A DNA stretch of 6,458 bases from Spirochaetales bacterium (GTDB taxonomy: Bacteria; Spirochaetota; Spirochaetia; SPDA01): NCBI GenBank assembly GCA_004525155.1, contig SPDA01000110.1, positions 1 to 6,458 of the forward strand. Reading direction: 5' to 3'. A program made the position numbers and the translations under genes. Below are positions 6,152-6,458 of this stretch, piece by piece. The notes under the pieces were generated by a model. The model made no database searches. It worked only from the letters and a program-made list of their open reading frames with translations, and was not told where the DNA came from. How positions within the stretch are numbered: position 1 is the stretch's first letter; every line of letters starts with the position of its first letter.

Positions 6152-6164
6152 TTGTGCTCCTCCT

Positions 6165-6458
6165 TTACAAAACTGAAAAGGCGACTGTCAGCCCGGCCAT
6201 GACTATGGCTACCATGGTCATGAGCTTTATGAGGATATTGAGCGACGGTCCCGAAGTGTCCTTGAAGGGGTCGCCCACAGTGTCCCCGATGACCGCGGCT
6301 TTGTGGGCCTGCGAACCCTTACCGCCGAAGTTGACCGCTTCTATGTATTTTTTCGCGTTATCCCAGGCGCCGCCCGCGTTGGCCATGAAAATTGCCAGTA
6401 CGAAACCGGAACCCAGTCCGCCCACAAGCAGACCCATGACGCCCGATACGCCCAGGAG
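6165..6458 (-). CDS. hppA: membrane-bound ion-translocating pyrophosphatase, C-terminus (partial)
   Basis: The last 97 residues and the stop are present; the gene enters from the right edge. HppA hydrolyses pyrophosphate and couples this to pumping H+ or Na+ across the cytoplasmic membrane. Diagnostic segments are [15 protein letters not shown] and [20 protein letters not shown], the conserved C-terminal signature whose Asp and Lys residues bind Mg-pyrophosphate. Two hydrophobic helices are visible: one before the first motif ([18 protein letters not shown]) and one at the very C-terminus ([13 protein letters not shown]). The residues that separate K+-dependent from K+-independent and Na+ from H+ pumps lie upstream, outside the window, so the subtype cannot be called. 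The stop TAA is embedded in the ribosome site of the following gene. Confidence 0.96.
   Translation of the reverse strand, partial: LLGVSGVMGLLVGGLGSGFVLAIFMANAGGAWDNAKKYIEAVNFGGKGSQAHKAAVIGDTVGDPFKDTSGPSLNILIKLMTMVAIVMAGLTVAFSVL

Overview
The window looks chromosomal and comes from a Gram-negative-type (diderm) bacterium, most likely a spirochaete (Treponema/Spirochaeta-like). That assignment is inference. It rests on the relaxed lipobox (FLSC) of the large lipoprotein, the membrane pyrophosphatase gene, and the general look of the conserved hypothetical protein beside it. No rRNA or other marker gene is present to settle it. I see no mobile element, CRISPR array, tRNA or rRNA.

Layout, left to right. 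(1) 1-114, minus: the first 38 codons of a small CxxC-containing protein. It has a strong Shine-Dalgarno and a good candidate sigma-54 (-24/-12) promoter at 156-171. (2) 115-354: non-coding, holding that promoter, an 11-bp palindrome, and the rho-independent terminator of the next operon. (3) 355-3404, minus: a two-component operon, soluble sensor kinase (1698-3404) followed by an NtrC-type sigma-54 activator (355-1701). The two genes overlap by 4 bp (GTGA). (4) 3405-3524: a compact divergent control region with a near-consensus housekeeping promoter for the kinase, a rightward promoter for the lipoprotein, and an interrupted palindrome between them. (5) 3525-5321, plus: a 598-residue lipoprotein with nine EF-hand-type Ca2+-binding loops, a Ser/Ala linker and a C-terminal CsgG/FlgO/LpoB-like domain. 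(6) 5329-5360: a stem-loop shared by two convergent genes. (7) 5366-6458, minus: the C-terminus of the membrane ion-pumping pyrophosphatase HppA, then a 261-residue conserved hypothetical in the same operon.

How the parts may work together (inference): the kinase phosphorylates the activator, which needs RNA polymerase with sigma-54. Sigma-54-like promoter elements lie on both sides of the operon: a strong one in front of the small CxxC gene and a weaker one in front of the lipoprotein gene. The palindrome between the divergent promoters covers the -35 of the kinase promoter and lies about 50 bp upstream of the predicted lipoprotein transcript start. It could let one regulator repress its own operon and activate the lipoprotein. 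The combination of a many-loop EF-hand lipoprotein, a CsgG-like domain and an adjacent two-component system is the most interesting candidate system here.
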